The position numbers and the translations under genes are program-made. Shown here in pieces: positions 41,838 through 51,810 of a stretch of DNA of 64,000 bases. Each line of letters begins with the position of its first letter. Within the stretch, counting starts at the first letter, position 1. The DNA comes from Pseudomonas putida. Its GTDB lineage: Bacteria > Pseudomonadota > Gammaproteobacteria > Pseudomonadales > Pseudomonadaceae. The notes beneath the pieces are model-generated. The model saw only the letters and a list, made by a program, of their open reading frames with translations, was not told the origin of the DNA and searched no databases. Location of the stretch: the NCBI RefSeq assembly GCF_003228315.1, contig NZ_CP029693.1:5180501-5244500 (forward strand). Reading direction: 5' to 3'.

Positions 41838-42929
41838 TCAAGCCGGTAGCAGGAAGCTTTGTTGCACCGGCCAGCTGAGCCACACCGGCGCACCGCTGGG
41901 CATCAAGGCGCCCGGGTGATTGCCGGGTACGGACAGGTTGATCGGCAGGGTGTCGCCGCCAACTTTCAGCGCCAGATGGGTGCTGGAGCCCTGGTAAACC
42001 TTCTCGGTGAGTTGCGCCGGCATCACGTTGTAGCCTTCCATGGTCGGGCAATCGCTGTGCAGTTCCATGTGCTCGGGACGCACCGCCAGCACGATCGGCG
42101 CATTGCTCAGCGGCGCCGGGGCAACGGCGTGCAGCACGCTGGTGCCGCAGCGACCGCTGGCGGTGGCGCCGTTGCGGGTCAGGTTGTCCAGCGGGAACAG
42201 GTTCATCTTGCCGAGGAACTCGGCGACGAAACGGCTCTCGGGACGGTTGTAGATGTTTTCCGGGGTGTCGACCTGAGTCAGTTTGCCGTGGTTGAAAATC
42301 GCGATGCGCGACGACAACGCCAGGGCTTCGTTCTGGTCGTGGGTAACGAACACGAAGCTGGTGCCGACCTGACGGTGGATGCGTTGCAGCTCGGTTTGCA
42401 GTTGTTCGCGCAGGTTCTTGTCCAGTGCCGACAGCGGCTCGTCGAGCAGCAGCAGTTCCGGTTCGAACACCAGGGCCCGGGCAATCGCCACGCGCTGCTG
42501 CTGGCCGCCGGACATTTCGGCTGGCTTTTTGTGCATCTGCGCGCCGAGGCCGACCACTTCAAGGATGTGCTTGACCCGGCGATTGCGTTCCTCGACCGGG
42601 ACTTTGCGGATGCGTAGCGGATAAGCCACGTTGTCCGCCACGGTCATGTGCGGGAACAGCGCGTAGCCCTGGAACACCATGCCGAAATTTCGCTGCTCGG
42701 CCGGGCGCTTGATGATGTCGACGCCTTGTTCCATCAACTTGCCCGCCGTGGGGCTCAGGAAGCCGGCGAGGATCATCAACAGGGTGGTCTTGCCCGAGCC
42801 GGAAGGGCCGAGCAGGGTAAGAAATTCGCCTTTGCGAACGTCGAGATCGACGTTATCCAGCGCCGCGAAACGGCCGTAATACTGGCTGATACCTTGAGCG
42901 CTTAGCTGAATCGCTGAACGGCTGGACAC
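41838..42929 (-). CDS. ABC transporter ATP-binding protein (PotA/PotG type)
   Basis: 363-aa ATPase. Walker A GPSGSGKTT, signature MSGGQQQRVAIARAL, Walker B LLLLDEPLSALD, then a C-terminal TOBE domain (about 275-360). The GTG at 42929 is chosen as start: AGAGGAA lies 7 nt upstream. A longer frame reaches ATG 42956 and beyond, but those starts lack a ribosome site. It powers the importer and is the first gene of the leftward set. Confidence 0.9.
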   Translation of the reverse strand: MSSRSAIQLSAQGISQYYGRFAALDNVDLDVRKGEFLTLLGPSGSGKTTLLMILAGFLSPTAGKLMEQGVDIIKRPAEQRNFGMVFQGYALFPHMTVADNVAYPLRIRKVPVEERNRRVKHILEVVGLGAQMHKKPAEMSGGQQQRVAIARALVFEPELLLLDEPLSALDKNLREQLQTELQRIHRQVGTSFVFVTHDQNEALALSSRIAIFNHGKLTQVDTPENIYNRPESRFVAEFLGKMNLFPLDNLTRNGATASGRCGTSVLHAVAPAPLSNAPIVLAVRPEHMELHSDCPTMEGYNVMPAQLTEKVYQGSSTHLALKVGGDTLPINLSVPGNHPGALMPSGAPVWLSWPVQQSFLLPA

Positions 42930-43120
42930 AATGAGGTTCCTCTTTTTATTGCCCATAAAACGTACGAGGACGGAGGTGAGTCCGAAATGGGCTTTGGGAC
43001 CTATTATTGTTAAAAATATCGCTACATCAATGGAATTATTTTGCTCGTATTGGTTAGTTTTTTTACTCAATTCATTGGCGATTTTCACCTCGCCCAAGAC
43101 CCTTGAACCAGAGCCTTGAA

Positions 43121-43215
43121 CCTGTAGGAGCGAGCCCTGCTCGCGATGGGGCCAGCACAGTCAACATTGATGTTGAATGTCAGATCGTCTTCGCGAGCAG
43201 GCTCGCTCCTACAGG
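43121..43215. repeat. REPIN
   Basis: CCTGTAGGAGCGAGCCCTGC and its inverse at 43190-43215 with one insertion in the left arm. Confidence 0.85.
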
Positions 43216-43225
43216 TTGCGGTGTA

Positions 43226-44131
43226 TCAGGGCGTGTCCTGCCAGGTCTGGTGGGACGATTGCAGCTGCGTCTTCACCCAGTTGCTAAAGGCCTGCACCAC
43301 CGCGCGTTCGGCTTTTTGCGGGTCGGCGGCCAGGTAGTAGCCGCGGTGCAGGTCGATGGTGATGTCGAACGGGCGCACCAGCAGGCCCTTGGACAACGCA
43401 TCGCCGCTGATCAGGTTGTCGCCGATGGCGATGCCCTGGCCGGCGATGCAGGCGGACTGCGCGCAATGCGCGTCGGAGAACAGGATGCCGCTCACGGCGT
43501 TGACGCTGGAGGCGCCGGCGGCGGTCAGCCAGACGCGCCAGTCCGAGTAGTCGGTCATGTGCAGCAGCGGGAAATGGCTCAACTCCTGTGGGCTTTTCAG
43601 GCCGCTCAGGGTGTTGATCAGGCGCGGGCTGCACACCGGGAAGAAGCGCAGGGCGACGATCTCTTCGACCATCATTTCCGGCCAGTCACCAATCCCATAG
43701 GCGATGAACAGGTCGGCGCCCGGGTTGTTGACGTCATCCGGCGTGCGCGGGGAAATCAGCTGCAACTGCACCTGCGGGTATTGGCGCAGGAAGGCGCCGA
43801 TGTGGTGGCACAGCCAATAGGTGGCGAACCCCGGCGCGCAGCTGACGCACAGCCGCCCCGAGATTTCCTGATCGTCGATCGCCTGCCCGGCGTCGAGCAG
43901 GTTCATCAGGATCCCGTGCACCTCTCGCGCATAGCGCTCGCCCTGCCAGGTCAGGCCGATCCCCCGGCCAATCCGCTCGGTGAGGGCAAAACCCACGCAT
44001 TCCTCAAGCTTGCTGATCTGGTGACTGATGGCGCTGCGGGTCAGGTTCAGTTCACGGGCCGCGACCGAGACGCTGCCCAGGCGGGCCACGGCGTCCAGCG
44101 CGCGAAGGGCTGTCATCGAAGGAAAGCGCAT
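43226..44131 (-). CDS. LysR-family regulator of the decarboxylase operon
   Basis: 301-aa regulator: HTH LGSVSVAARELNLTRSAISH (about 17-36), then substrate-binding domain. It resembles the GcvA subgroup. The start at 44131 fits the usual N-terminus MRFPSMTALRALDAVARLGS. It is divergent from the ThDP enzyme gene across 149 bp, so it probably controls that operon, perhaps also the neighbouring transporter. Effector unknown. Confidence 0.88.
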   Translation of the reverse strand: MRFPSMTALRALDAVARLGSVSVAARELNLTRSAISHQISKLEECVGFALTERIGRGIGLTWQGERYAREVHGILMNLLDAGQAIDDQEISGRLCVSCAPGFATYWLCHHIGAFLRQYPQVQLQLISPRTPDDVNNPGADLFIAYGIGDWPEMMVEEIVALRFFPVCSPRLINTLSGLKSPQELSHFPLLHMTDYSDWRVWLTAAGASSVNAVSGILFSDAHCAQSACIAGQGIAIGDNLISGDALSKGLLVRPFDITIDLHRGYYLAADPQKAERAVVQAFSNWVKTQLQSSHQTWQDTP

Positions 44132-44280
44132 AAATCGTCCGTTGTGATGGGAAAGCCTGCGTATGGTGACGGAAATCGAACAGTCAGGCCAAAAAAAATC
44201 GATTGTTGTATTGGTTGATTCAACAATACTAGCCCAACTTGTCATCGGGCCGGTCAGGCCCTTCATCAAAGAGGTGCTGC

Positions 44281-45885
44281 ATGACCACGTGTGCCCAGGC
44301 GCTTGTTCAGTTGCTGGAAGGCTATGGCGTTGAACATGTCTTCGGCATTCCGGGCGTACACACCGTCGAGTTGTATCGCGGTCTGCACGGCAGCCGCTTG
44401 AAGCACGTCAGCCCGCGTCACGAACAGGGCGCCGGGTTCATGGCCGACGGGTACGCGCGGGCCAGCGGCAAGCCGGGGGTGTGTTTCATCATCACCGGTC
44501 CCGGCATGACCAACATCATCACCGCCATGGGCCAGGCTTTTGCCGACTCGGTGCCGATGCTGGTGATCTCCACCTGCAACCGCCGTGAACAACTGCGCCT
44601 GGGTCATGGCCATCTGCATGAACTGCCGGATCAGCGCGCGCTGGTGGCCGGCGTCTGTGCCTTCAGTCATACCTTGCAGCATCCGTCGCAACTGCCGGAA
44701 GTCTTGGCCCGTGCCTTTGCATTGTTTGGCTGTACACGACCGCGCCCGGTGCATATCGAGATTCCCCTGGATGTGCTGGAGATGTCCGCCGATGACCTGG
44801 ATCTGTCCGCGCGTCCGCTGCCCGCCGCACCGGCCCCGGCACCGCAGGCCATCGAGGCGGCGGTTGCCCTCATCAACAATGCCAAACGCCCCTTGATCCT
44901 CGCCGGCGGTGGCGCGCGGCGCTGCTCCCAGGCCCTGACCTCGCTTGCCGAACGCTTGCAGGCCCCGGTGGCGCTGACCACCAATGCCCGTGGCCTGTTG
45001 CCGCCTGAGCATCCTTTGCTGCTTGACGGTGTGCAATCTTCCGCCCATGGCCGCGAGCTGATCGCCGAGGCCGATGTGGTGCTGGCGATCGGTACCGAGC
45101 TTGGGGAAACCGACTACGACTTCTTCGGCCTGGGCGCGCTGTCGTTCAAGGCACCGCTGATTCGCCTGGACATCGACCCGCTGCAAGTGCTCGGCGTGCA
45201 GCCGGCGGCGGTAGGGTTGCTGGGCGATGCCGAACAAGGTCTGCAGGCGCTGTTGGCGAGACTGGTGCAGCGCCAGCCCGAATCGCACTGGGCCGGCGAG
45301 CGCGTGGCGCAGGTCAATTCCGTCGAACAGGCTGGCTGGACCGCCAAACAAAGCCGCATGCAGGCGCTGCTCGATACCTTGCGTGATCACTTGCCCGAGC
45401 CACTGATCGTCGGTGATTCGACACAGCCGGTGTATCAGGGCGCATTGGGTTATCGCGCGCCGACACCCAACAGCTGGTTCAACGCCGGCAGTGGCTACGG
45501 CACCTTGGGTTACGGCTTGCCGGCCGCCATCGGCGCCAAACTGGCTCAACCGCAGCGCCCGGTGGTGGCGCTGGCGGGGGATGGCGGCCTGCAGTTTTCC
45601 AGCAGTGAGCTGATCGCCGCCAAAGAGGCCGGCACCGGGGTGATCCTGCTGCTGTGGAACAACAGCAGCTACGCGGAAATCCGCGACTACATGAACGCCC
45701 GCTCGGTGCCGTTGCTCGGGGTGGAAATCCTCACGCCGAACTTCGCCGCCCTGGCGCAGAGCTGCCACGTCAACCACCACCGTGTCGGCCATCTGCAAGG
45801 CCTGCGCGAGTTGCTGGACGGGCTCGGCAACCCCGGCGAGCCGGTGATGATCGAGGTCGATGCCGCGACCTTCCTGGCTGACTAA
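44281..45885 (+). CDS. ThDP-dependent decarboxylase, acetolactate synthase-like (AruI type)
   Basis: 534-aa three-domain thiamine diphosphate enzyme. Glu in SPRHEQGAGFMADGYARASG activates the cofactor; the ThDP motif is GDGGLQFSSSEL..LWNN. The pattern resembles AruI (5-guanidino-2-oxopentanoate decarboxylase) and related 2-oxoacid decarboxylases more than biosynthetic acetolactate synthase; no regulatory subunit follows. It probably decarboxylates a 2-oxo acid derived from a guanidino or amino compound. First gene of a four-gene operon. Confidence 0.78.
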   Translation: MTTCAQALVQLLEGYGVEHVFGIPGVHTVELYRGLHGSRLKHVSPRHEQGAGFMADGYARASGKPGVCFIITGPGMTNIITAMGQAFADSVPMLVISTCNRREQLRLGHGHLHELPDQRALVAGVCAFSHTLQHPSQLPEVLARAFALFGCTRPRPVHIEIPLDVLEMSADDLDLSARPLPAAPAPAPQAIEAAVALINNAKRPLILAGGGARRCSQALTSLAERLQAPVALTTNARGLLPPEHPLLLDGVQSSAHGRELIAEADVVLAIGTELGETDYDFFGLGALSFKAPLIRLDIDPLQVLGVQPAAVGLLGDAEQGLQALLARLVQRQPESHWAGERVAQVNSVEQAGWTAKQSRMQALLDTLRDHLPEPLIVGDSTQPVYQGALGYRAPTPNSWFNAGSGYGTLGYGLPAAIGAKLAQPQRPVVALAGDGGLQFSSSELIAAKEAGTGVILLLWNNSSYAEIRDYMNARSVPLLGVEILTPNFAALAQSCHVNHHRVGHLQGLRELLDGLGNPGEPVMIEVDAATFLAD

Positions 45886-45964
45886 AACAACAACAATTTT
45901 TCAGGTCCCCAGCCCGCCAAGCGCCGGTGGACCTTTCAACCTCCTGAACGTAAAGGTGGCTTAC

Positions 45965-47713
45965 ATGGCCGAGTCCGATAACTTTCTTTCTACCCATTCG
46001 GCGCAGGGAACCTACGCTGACCTGATCCTCGCCAACGGTCGCATCTACACCCAGGACCCGGCCAATCCCTGGGCCGAGGCCGTGGCGATTCGCGATGGCA
46101 AGTTGATCGGCGTCGCCAGCCTCGGCCAGATCGAAATGTTCAAAGGCCCGAACACCCGGGTGCATGACCTGCAAGGCGCGTTCTGCATGCCGGGCCTGCA
46201 CGACATGCACACCCACCCCGACCTGGCCCTGGCCCCGCGCTATGCCGATGACCTGGACGTGGGCATCGAAGACCCGACGCCGGAGCAACTGCGCGAAAGC
46301 ATCCTCGCCTATGCCGACAGCCATCCGGGCGACGGCTGGATCTACGGTCAGTACTGGGTGCGCTACACCTTCCGCGAAGCCGGTTTGACGCCAGGCCGCG
46401 CCTGGCTCGACAGCGTCATGCCGGACCGTCCGGTGGCGCTGCTGGACCGCATGTGGGGCACCATGATGGTCAACTCCAAGGCCCTGGAGCTGGCTGGGAT
46501 TGACCGCAACACTTCCGATCCGCGCAACGGTTATTTCGAGCGCGACGAACTGACCGGCGAACCCACCGGCCTGATGATCGACGGTGCCTACGCGATGATC
46601 CACGCCGCCATGCCACCGACCCCGGTCAACGTGCTGCGCCGTGCCTACCGCGATGGCGTGCATTTCCAAAGCTCCCGTGGCGTGACCGCGAGCAAGTACG
46701 TGCACGTCTGCGAGCAGCGCCTGCAAGCGCTGAAGGAACTGGACGACAGCGGCGAACTGACCGTACGCATCGAAGCGGCGATCAGTTGGCAGGACGATAT
46801 CTTCCCGGTGCGTCGTCGCTGGGAGCTGCTGGCGGGCGAGCGTCACTACTACCGCAGCGCGCGCCTGAGCGCCAACGCGGTGAAGTTCCACTTCGACGGC
46901 ACCGTGGAGCCGAAATCCTCGTACCTGCTGACCCCGTGGCCGGAAGAAAAGAGCTGGCGCGGCAAGCTCAACCTGACCCCGGAACACATCACCGACATGG
47001 TGGTGGACATGGACCGCAAGGGCATCCGCGTGATTGCCCACTGCACCGGCGACGGCGCGTCCGACGTGTTCCTCGACGCCGTGGCCGAGGCCCGTCGTCG
47101 CAACGGCTTCAGCGGCGTGCGCCACCAGTGCGCCCACAGCACCTTGCTGCACCCGGGCAACCTGCCGCGCTTCAAGGAACTCAACGTGATCGCCGAGTTT
47201 TCCCCGGCGGCCTGGTACCCGACGCCGTTCGCCAGCGGCGCGCGTTCCGGCTACGGCCAGGAGCGGCTCAAGCGCATCTACGACTTCAAGGGTGTGCTGG
47301 CGGCGGGCGGTACGGCGGTGATGGGCACTGACTGGCCGGTGGCGTCCATCGACCCGTGGCTGGCGCTGGAAACCATGATCACCCGCCAGAACCCGTGGAA
47401 CGACGACCCGGCCTGCTTCGGCGACCCGATCAGCCTGGAACAGGCGCTGACCGTGATCACCAGCAACGGCGCGGTGGCCATGGGCCTGGAGCAGAGCACC
47501 GGCAGCCTGCAAGTGGGCAAGTCGGCGGACCTGATCGTGATCGACCGCGACCTGTTCGCCGCTCCGGCACGCAATTACATCCACAAGACCCAGGTGCTGC
47601 TGACCTTCGTCGAAGGGCAACTGGTCTACGATCGCAATTCCACCCTGGAATCCGTTGGCCTCAAGGCCGTGTGGAAAGGTGAACCACCGGTGCTGGAGGG
47701 CAAGGCAGAATGA
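45965..47713 (+). CDS. Amidohydrolase (YtcJ/amidohydrolase-3 type)
   Basis: 582-aa metal-dependent hydrolase. The first metal motif is MPGLHDMHTHPDL (HxH); later His residues lie in VIAHCTGDGAS and RHQCAHSTLLHP; Asp in MGTDWPVASIDPW completes the site. It hydrolyses an amide, urea or amidine bond of a small compound. It starts 79 bp after the decarboxylase and ends overlapping the CobW gene. With the neighbours it suggests a pathway that breaks a C-N bond after import. Confidence 0.85.
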   Translation: MAESDNFLSTHSAQGTYADLILANGRIYTQDPANPWAEAVAIRDGKLIGVASLGQIEMFKGPNTRVHDLQGAFCMPGLHDMHTHPDLALAPRYADDLDVGIEDPTPEQLRESILAYADSHPGDGWIYGQYWVRYTFREAGLTPGRAWLDSVMPDRPVALLDRMWGTMMVNSKALELAGIDRNTSDPRNGYFERDELTGEPTGLMIDGAYAMIHAAMPPTPVNVLRRAYRDGVHFQSSRGVTASKYVHVCEQRLQALKELDDSGELTVRIEAAISWQDDIFPVRRRWELLAGERHYYRSARLSANAVKFHFDGTVEPKSSYLLTPWPEEKSWRGKLNLTPEHITDMVVDMDRKGIRVIAHCTGDGASDVFLDAVAEARRRNGFSGVRHQCAHSTLLHPGNLPRFKELNVIAEFSPAAWYPTPFASGARSGYGQERLKRIYDFKGVLAAGGTAVMGTDWPVASIDPWLALETMITRQNPWNDDPACFGDPISLEQALTVITSNGAVAMGLEQSTGSLQVGKSADLIVIDRDLFAAPARNYIHKTQVLLTFVEGQLVYDRNSTLESVGLKAVWKGEPPVLEGKAE

Positions 47714-48660
47714 CTTCCCCACGCATCGCGGTGACCGTCGTCTCGGGCTTTCTCGGCGCCGGCAAAACCACATTGCTCAACCGCATGGTGCGCCGTGCGG
47801 AGGGCAGCCGACTGGCGGTGATCGTCAACGATTTCGGTGAGCTGAACATCGATGCGGCCATCGTTTCGGAAGTCACCGACGCGGTGTACAGCCTGCAAAA
47901 CGGCTGCATCTGCTGCACCGTGCAGGAAGACCTGCTGGCGCAACTGGGCAGCCTGGCGCAGCTGGAGCCACGGCTTGAACGCATCGTCATCGAATGCAGC
48001 GGCGTGTCCGATCCACAGCGCATCGTGCAGACCCTGGCTTATCCACAACTGCGCAGCCAGATGCAGTTGGACATGGTCATTACCGTGGTCGACGCCACCC
48101 GTCATCTGCAACTGGAGGGCGAGTACGCGCGCCTGGCCCGGGCCCAGGTGGCGGCGGCCGACCTGTTGCTGTTGAACAAGACCGACCTGGTGGACGAAGC
48201 GCAATTGCAGGCGTTGCGCGAGGCATTGGGGCTGCGCACGCGGATCCACGAAAGCGTGCAGGCGCAGTTGCCGGATGCGCTGTGGCTGGAAACCGATCTG
48301 GAACTTGAGCCCCGTGCCGTGAAGCCGCTGACCCGGGTGGCCGATGGCGACCACGGTGACATGTTCAGCAGCTGGCTGTGGCAGAGCGACTCGGCGCTGG
48401 ATGCCGAGGGTTTGCGTGGCTGGTTGCAGGCGTTGCCTGGCGATGTGTTCAGGGTCAAGGGTTTGGTGCGGCTGGCGCAGGGTGACAAGGCGCATTGGTT
48501 GCAGCATGTCGGCACACGCAGTCAGTTCTCGCCGGCGGGTGATGAAGCCAACGCCAGCGGTTCGCGGCTGGTGTTTATCGCACGTCGCGGTTTCGATGGC
48601 TGGGAAGCGTTGGGTCAGGGGCTTGAGGCGTGCTCGGTGAAGGCGGGGGTGAAGGCATGA
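47710..48660 (+). CDS. CobW/COG0523-family GTPase (metal chaperone)
   Basis: 316-aa P-loop GTPase: Walker A GFLGAGKTTLLNR, the metal-binding CxCC (GCICCTVQEDLL), NKTD in LLLNKTDLVDE, and C-terminal CobW_C domain (about 210-310). COG0523 proteins insert metals (Zn, Co, Fe) into client enzymes; the next-door amidohydrolase is a natural client. It overlaps the amidohydrolase gene by 4 nt (ATGA) and is overlapped by the aldolase gene by 4 nt. Confidence 0.88.
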   Translation: MTSPRIAVTVVSGFLGAGKTTLLNRMVRRAEGSRLAVIVNDFGELNIDAAIVSEVTDAVYSLQNGCICCTVQEDLLAQLGSLAQLEPRLERIVIECSGVSDPQRIVQTLAYPQLRSQMQLDMVITVVDATRHLQLEGEYARLARAQVAAADLLLLNKTDLVDEAQLQALREALGLRTRIHESVQAQLPDALWLETDLELEPRAVKPLTRVADGDHGDMFSSWLWQSDSALDAEGLRGWLQALPGDVFRVKGLVRLAQGDKAHWLQHVGTRSQFSPAGDEANASGSRLVFIARRGFDGWEALGQGLEACSVKAGVKA

Positions 48661-49412
48661 GTCCTGTCGAACAACGGCTTCGGGAAGAGCTTGCAGCCTG
48701 CTATCGCTTGATCGCGCATTTCCGCATGACCGACCTGATCTTCACTCACATTTCCGTGCGTCTGCCGGGGCCGGAGCATCATTTCCTGATCAACCCGTAT
48801 GGGTTGATGTTCGATGAGATCACCGCGTCGAATCTGGTGAAGATCGACCTGAATGGGCAGGCGGTCGAGCCGTCGCCGTATCCGGTCAATCCGGCTGGTT
48901 TCGTGATCCACAGTGCGATCCACGGTGCCCGTGAAGACGCGCAATGCGTGCTGCACACCCACACCAAGTCCGGCTGCGCCGTGGCTGCGTTGAAGTGCGG
49001 GTTGCTGCCGGTGAACCAGATCTCCATGGAGTTCTACGGCAAGGTCGCTTACCACGACTATGAAGGCGTGGCGCTGGACATGAGCGAGCAGCAGCGGCTG
49101 GTGGCGGACATAGGTGACAAGCCGGTGTTGATGCTGCGTAACCATGGGTTGCTGACCGTGGGCGAGACGGTAGGACAGGCGTTCATGCGCATGTATTACC
49201 TGGAAAAGGCCTGTGAGATTCAGTTGGCGGCGCAGGCGGCTGGGGAGTTGGTGTTGCCTCCGGCCGAGGTGTGCGAGCACACCGAGCGCCAGTTCAATGA
49301 CCCGGGGCGGCCGCTGGAGGAAGGGGAGTTGGCGGATCCGGATGCCATGCAGCTGGCCTGGGCGGCGTTGTTGCGGATGCTGGAGCGGGTGGCGCCGGGG
49401 TATCGGGATTGA
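48657..49412 (+). CDS. Class II aldolase/adducin-family protein
   Basis: 251-aa. The zinc-binding His are in VLHTHTKSG (two His) and the later LRNHGLLTVGETVGQAF; a conserved N-terminal CYRLIAHFRMTDLIFTHISV is typical. It might cleave a C-C bond or decarboxylate a product of the upstream steps. It overlaps cobW by 4 nt. Last gene; followed by a REPIN. Confidence 0.82.
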   Translation: MSPVEQRLREELAACYRLIAHFRMTDLIFTHISVRLPGPEHHFLINPYGLMFDEITASNLVKIDLNGQAVEPSPYPVNPAGFVIHSAIHGAREDAQCVLHTHTKSGCAVAALKCGLLPVNQISMEFYGKVAYHDYEGVALDMSEQQRLVADIGDKPVLMLRNHGLLTVGETVGQAFMRMYYLEKACEIQLAAQAAGELVLPPAEVCEHTERQFNDPGRPLEEGELADPDAMQLAWAALLRMLERVAPGYRD

Positions 49413-49441
49413 TCCTGGACTTGCGTTGAATGGGCTGACGT

Positions 49442-49533
49442 CATCGCGGGCAAGCCTTGCTCCCACAGATTTCGGTCGTATGCAAAATTTTCATACAACT
49501 CGCTCCTGTGGGAGCAAGGCTTGCCCGCGATGG
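49442..49533. repeat. REPIN (CGGGCAAGCCTTG variant)
   Basis: CATCGCGGGCAAGCCTTGCT and inverse ending 49533. Confidence 0.88.
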
Positions 49534-49548
49534 GCGCGCCACGGTTTG

Positions 49549-51057
49549 TCAGGTATGCCCCGAGGCATTCAGGCTCATCGTCCGCACCGCCGTCTCTTCA
49601 TCCTTGGGCAACGAAAACCGGAAGGTCGCGCCACGCCCGGGCACGTCGATCAACTGAATCTCGCAGCCATGCAATTGCAGGATGCGATGCACGATTCGCA
49701 GCCCCAACCCGCCATCGCGCCGTGCGCCACCAATGTTGAACGGGCGCAGGAACAGGCCTTCGCGCAGTTCCGGGGCGATGCCGGGACCGGTGTCGCTGAC
49801 GGTCACTTCTATAAACGATCCTTGCGGCCGCAGGCTCAGTTCGATTTCCCCGCCTTGCGGCGTATGACGCAGGGCGTTGTCGAACAGGTTGGTCAGCACC
49901 CGTTCGATCAGCCCCAGGTCGGCGCAGGCCGCCGACACGTTGGGGGCGAAGGTGGCCTTGAGCTCCACCTGCCGCGCCTCGGCGGTGAGTTCGAATTTCT
50001 GGAAGATGTCCTGGGCCAGATCGGTCAGGGAAAAGCGCTCCAGGATCGGCTGCACGAAACCGTGTTCCAGGCGCACCAGTTCCAGCAGCGACTGCGCCAG
50101 GCCACCGACTTTGCGGCTCTGATCCAGGGCGATGCCCAGATAGCGGCGGCGGTCTTCCGGGGACAGGGTGGCGTCCTTGAGCGACAGGGTTTCCAGATAA
50201 CCGTGCAACGAGGCCAGGGGCGTGCGCAGGTCGTGGGAGATGTTCGCCACCAGTTCGCGACGTTCCTGGTCCTGGCGGGTCAGTGAGCGCCACTGCTCGC
50301 CGAGGCGCGCCTGCATCTGCCGGAAGGTGGCATCGAGGATGGCGATTTCGTCGTGGCTGGCAGCTTTCTCCGTCGGCGGGGCGGGCGCCGGCGTGACCGG
50401 GATGCCATCGATGTCAAAGCGGCTGACACTGTCCGTCAGACGGCGCAGTGGTCGAGTGATGAGGCCGAAGGCCGTAAGACCGGCAATCAGGCACAGCAGC
50501 GCCACCAGACCGATGGACAGCAGCGCGGTATTGAGCGCGGCGCTGGTGGCACCGCGCTCGGCGAGGCGGTCGTGGTCCTCGCCGAGCAGCACCACGTAAA
50601 GATAACCGGCCGGCTTGCCATTGACCTTCAGCGGCGCGGCGCTGAACACCTTGCGTGCATCGACGCTGCGCGGGTCGTCGCCGGGAATCGGCAGCGGATC
50701 GCCCCTGAGCAGGCGCTGGATCGGTGCCAGGTCAACCTGTTCCCGGCGTATCCGGCCCTCGGGCGCGGCGCTGCCGACGATCTTGCCCTCGGTATCCAGC
50801 AGGTAAACCTCGACGCTGGGGTTGACCTGCATCAGCTTGCTGAACAGGTCGCGCACGGCGTTGGGCATCAGGCCCTGGGCGTCCATCAGCACCGTGTCGC
50901 GGGCGATGTGTTGCGCCAGGTCCCGGGACAATCCCTGCACCACTTCCTGTTCATGCATCTGGTTGGATCGCACCTGCAGCCACGCCGAGGTGCCGCAGCA
51001 CACCAGCAGCAGTACGGCGAACACCAGGGACAGGCGCTGCGTGAGGGTCAGCCTCAT
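49549..51057 (-). CDS. Sensor histidine kinase
   Basis: 502-aa. Helices at about 8-27 and 173-200 bracket a periplasmic sensor region; then HAMP (about 200-260), HisKA with phospho-His275 in LVANISHDLRTPLASLHGYL, and a HATPase domain (N box NLFDNALRHTPQGG; DTGPGIAPELR). The periplasmic region has no recognised domain. Its gene overlaps the response regulator gene by 4 nt. It is divergent from an exported methionine sulfoxide repair set and may sense oxidative (for example hypochlorous) stress in the periplasm. Confidence 0.9.
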   Translation of the reverse strand: MRLTLTQRLSLVFAVLLLVCCGTSAWLQVRSNQMHEQEVVQGLSRDLAQHIARDTVLMDAQGLMPNAVRDLFSKLMQVNPSVEVYLLDTEGKIVGSAAPEGRIRREQVDLAPIQRLLRGDPLPIPGDDPRSVDARKVFSAAPLKVNGKPAGYLYVVLLGEDHDRLAERGATSAALNTALLSIGLVALLCLIAGLTAFGLITRPLRRLTDSVSRFDIDGIPVTPAPAPPTEKAASHDEIAILDATFRQMQARLGEQWRSLTRQDQERRELVANISHDLRTPLASLHGYLETLSLKDATLSPEDRRRYLGIALDQSRKVGGLAQSLLELVRLEHGFVQPILERFSLTDLAQDIFQKFELTAEARQVELKATFAPNVSAACADLGLIERVLTNLFDNALRHTPQGGEIELSLRPQGSFIEVTVSDTGPGIAPELREGLFLRPFNIGGARRDGGLGLRIVHRILQLHGCEIQLIDVPGRGATFRFSLPKDEETAVRTMSLNASGHT

Positions 51058-51773
51058 GGTTGCGGCTCCTCACTGCTGGCGAATTTATAACCGCGTCCCC
51101 ACACCGTGAGAATGCGCGCCGGTTGCGCCGGGTCGGTCTCGATTTTCGAGCGCAGGCGATTGATGTGAGTGTTGACGGTGTGCTCGTAGCCTTCATGGCT
51201 GTAGCCCCAGACGGCGTTGAGCAGGTCCATGCGCGAAAACACTTTGCCGGGCTGGCGCGCGAAGAAGTACAGCAGGTCGAATTCCCGTGGCGTCAGGTCC
51301 AGGCGCCGGCCTTCGAGGGAGGCTTCGCGAGTGATCGGGTCGATGGCCAGGCCGTCGATGTTCAGGCTGCCGGCGTCCATCTTCAGGTTGCGCGCCATGG
51401 CGTCGACCCGGCGCAGCAGGGCTTTGACCCGGGCCACCAGTTCGAGCATGGAAAACGGCTTGGCCAGGTAGTCGTCGGCGCCCAGCTCCAGGCCGAGAAT
51501 CCGGTGCACTTCGCTGGAGCGGGCGCTGGTGATGATGATCGGGGTGTAGCGCGCCATGGCCCGGGCGCGCCGGCAGATTTCCAGGCCATCGACGCCCGGC
51601 AGCATCAGGTCCAGAACCAGTGCATCCCAGTTGCCTTGCTGCAGCAGGCGCATGGCCTCATTGCCATCGGCGCTGTGCACCACCTCGAAATGCTCATCGC
51701 GCAGATGCAGGCAGATCAGGTCGGCGATATGCAGGTCGTCCTCGACCACGAGGACGCGTTTGTTCTGTTCCAT
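51054..51773 (-). CDS. OmpR-type response regulator
   Basis: 239-aa. Receiver domain (1-120) with Asp55 in LVLDLMLPGVDGL and Lys in DDYLAKPFSMLELV, then a winged-helix DNA-binding domain (about 145-235; LTPREFDLLYFFARQPGKVF, YEHTVNTHINRLRSKIE). It forms the two-component pair with the kinase whose gene it overlaps. Divergent from msrB (start codons about 288 bp apart, with a REPIN between), hence a probable target. Confidence 0.92.
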   Translation of the reverse strand: MEQNKRVLVVEDDLHIADLICLHLRDEHFEVVHSADGNEAMRLLQQGNWDALVLDLMLPGVDGLEICRRARAMARYTPIIITSARSSEVHRILGLELGADDYLAKPFSMLELVARVKALLRRVDAMARNLKMDAGSLNIDGLAIDPITREASLEGRRLDLTPREFDLLYFFARQPGKVFSRMDLLNAVWGYSHEGYEHTVNTHINRLRSKIETDPAQPARILTVWGRGYKFASSEEPQP

Positions 51774-51810
51774 CCACTCATCCTTCGGTTAATACCCTGG
51801 ACCTCTTTAC

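Noticed and set aside
45770..47773. Long minus-strand frame opposite the amidohydrolase
   Set aside because: Antisense shadow; the plus strand has metal motifs and operon overlaps.
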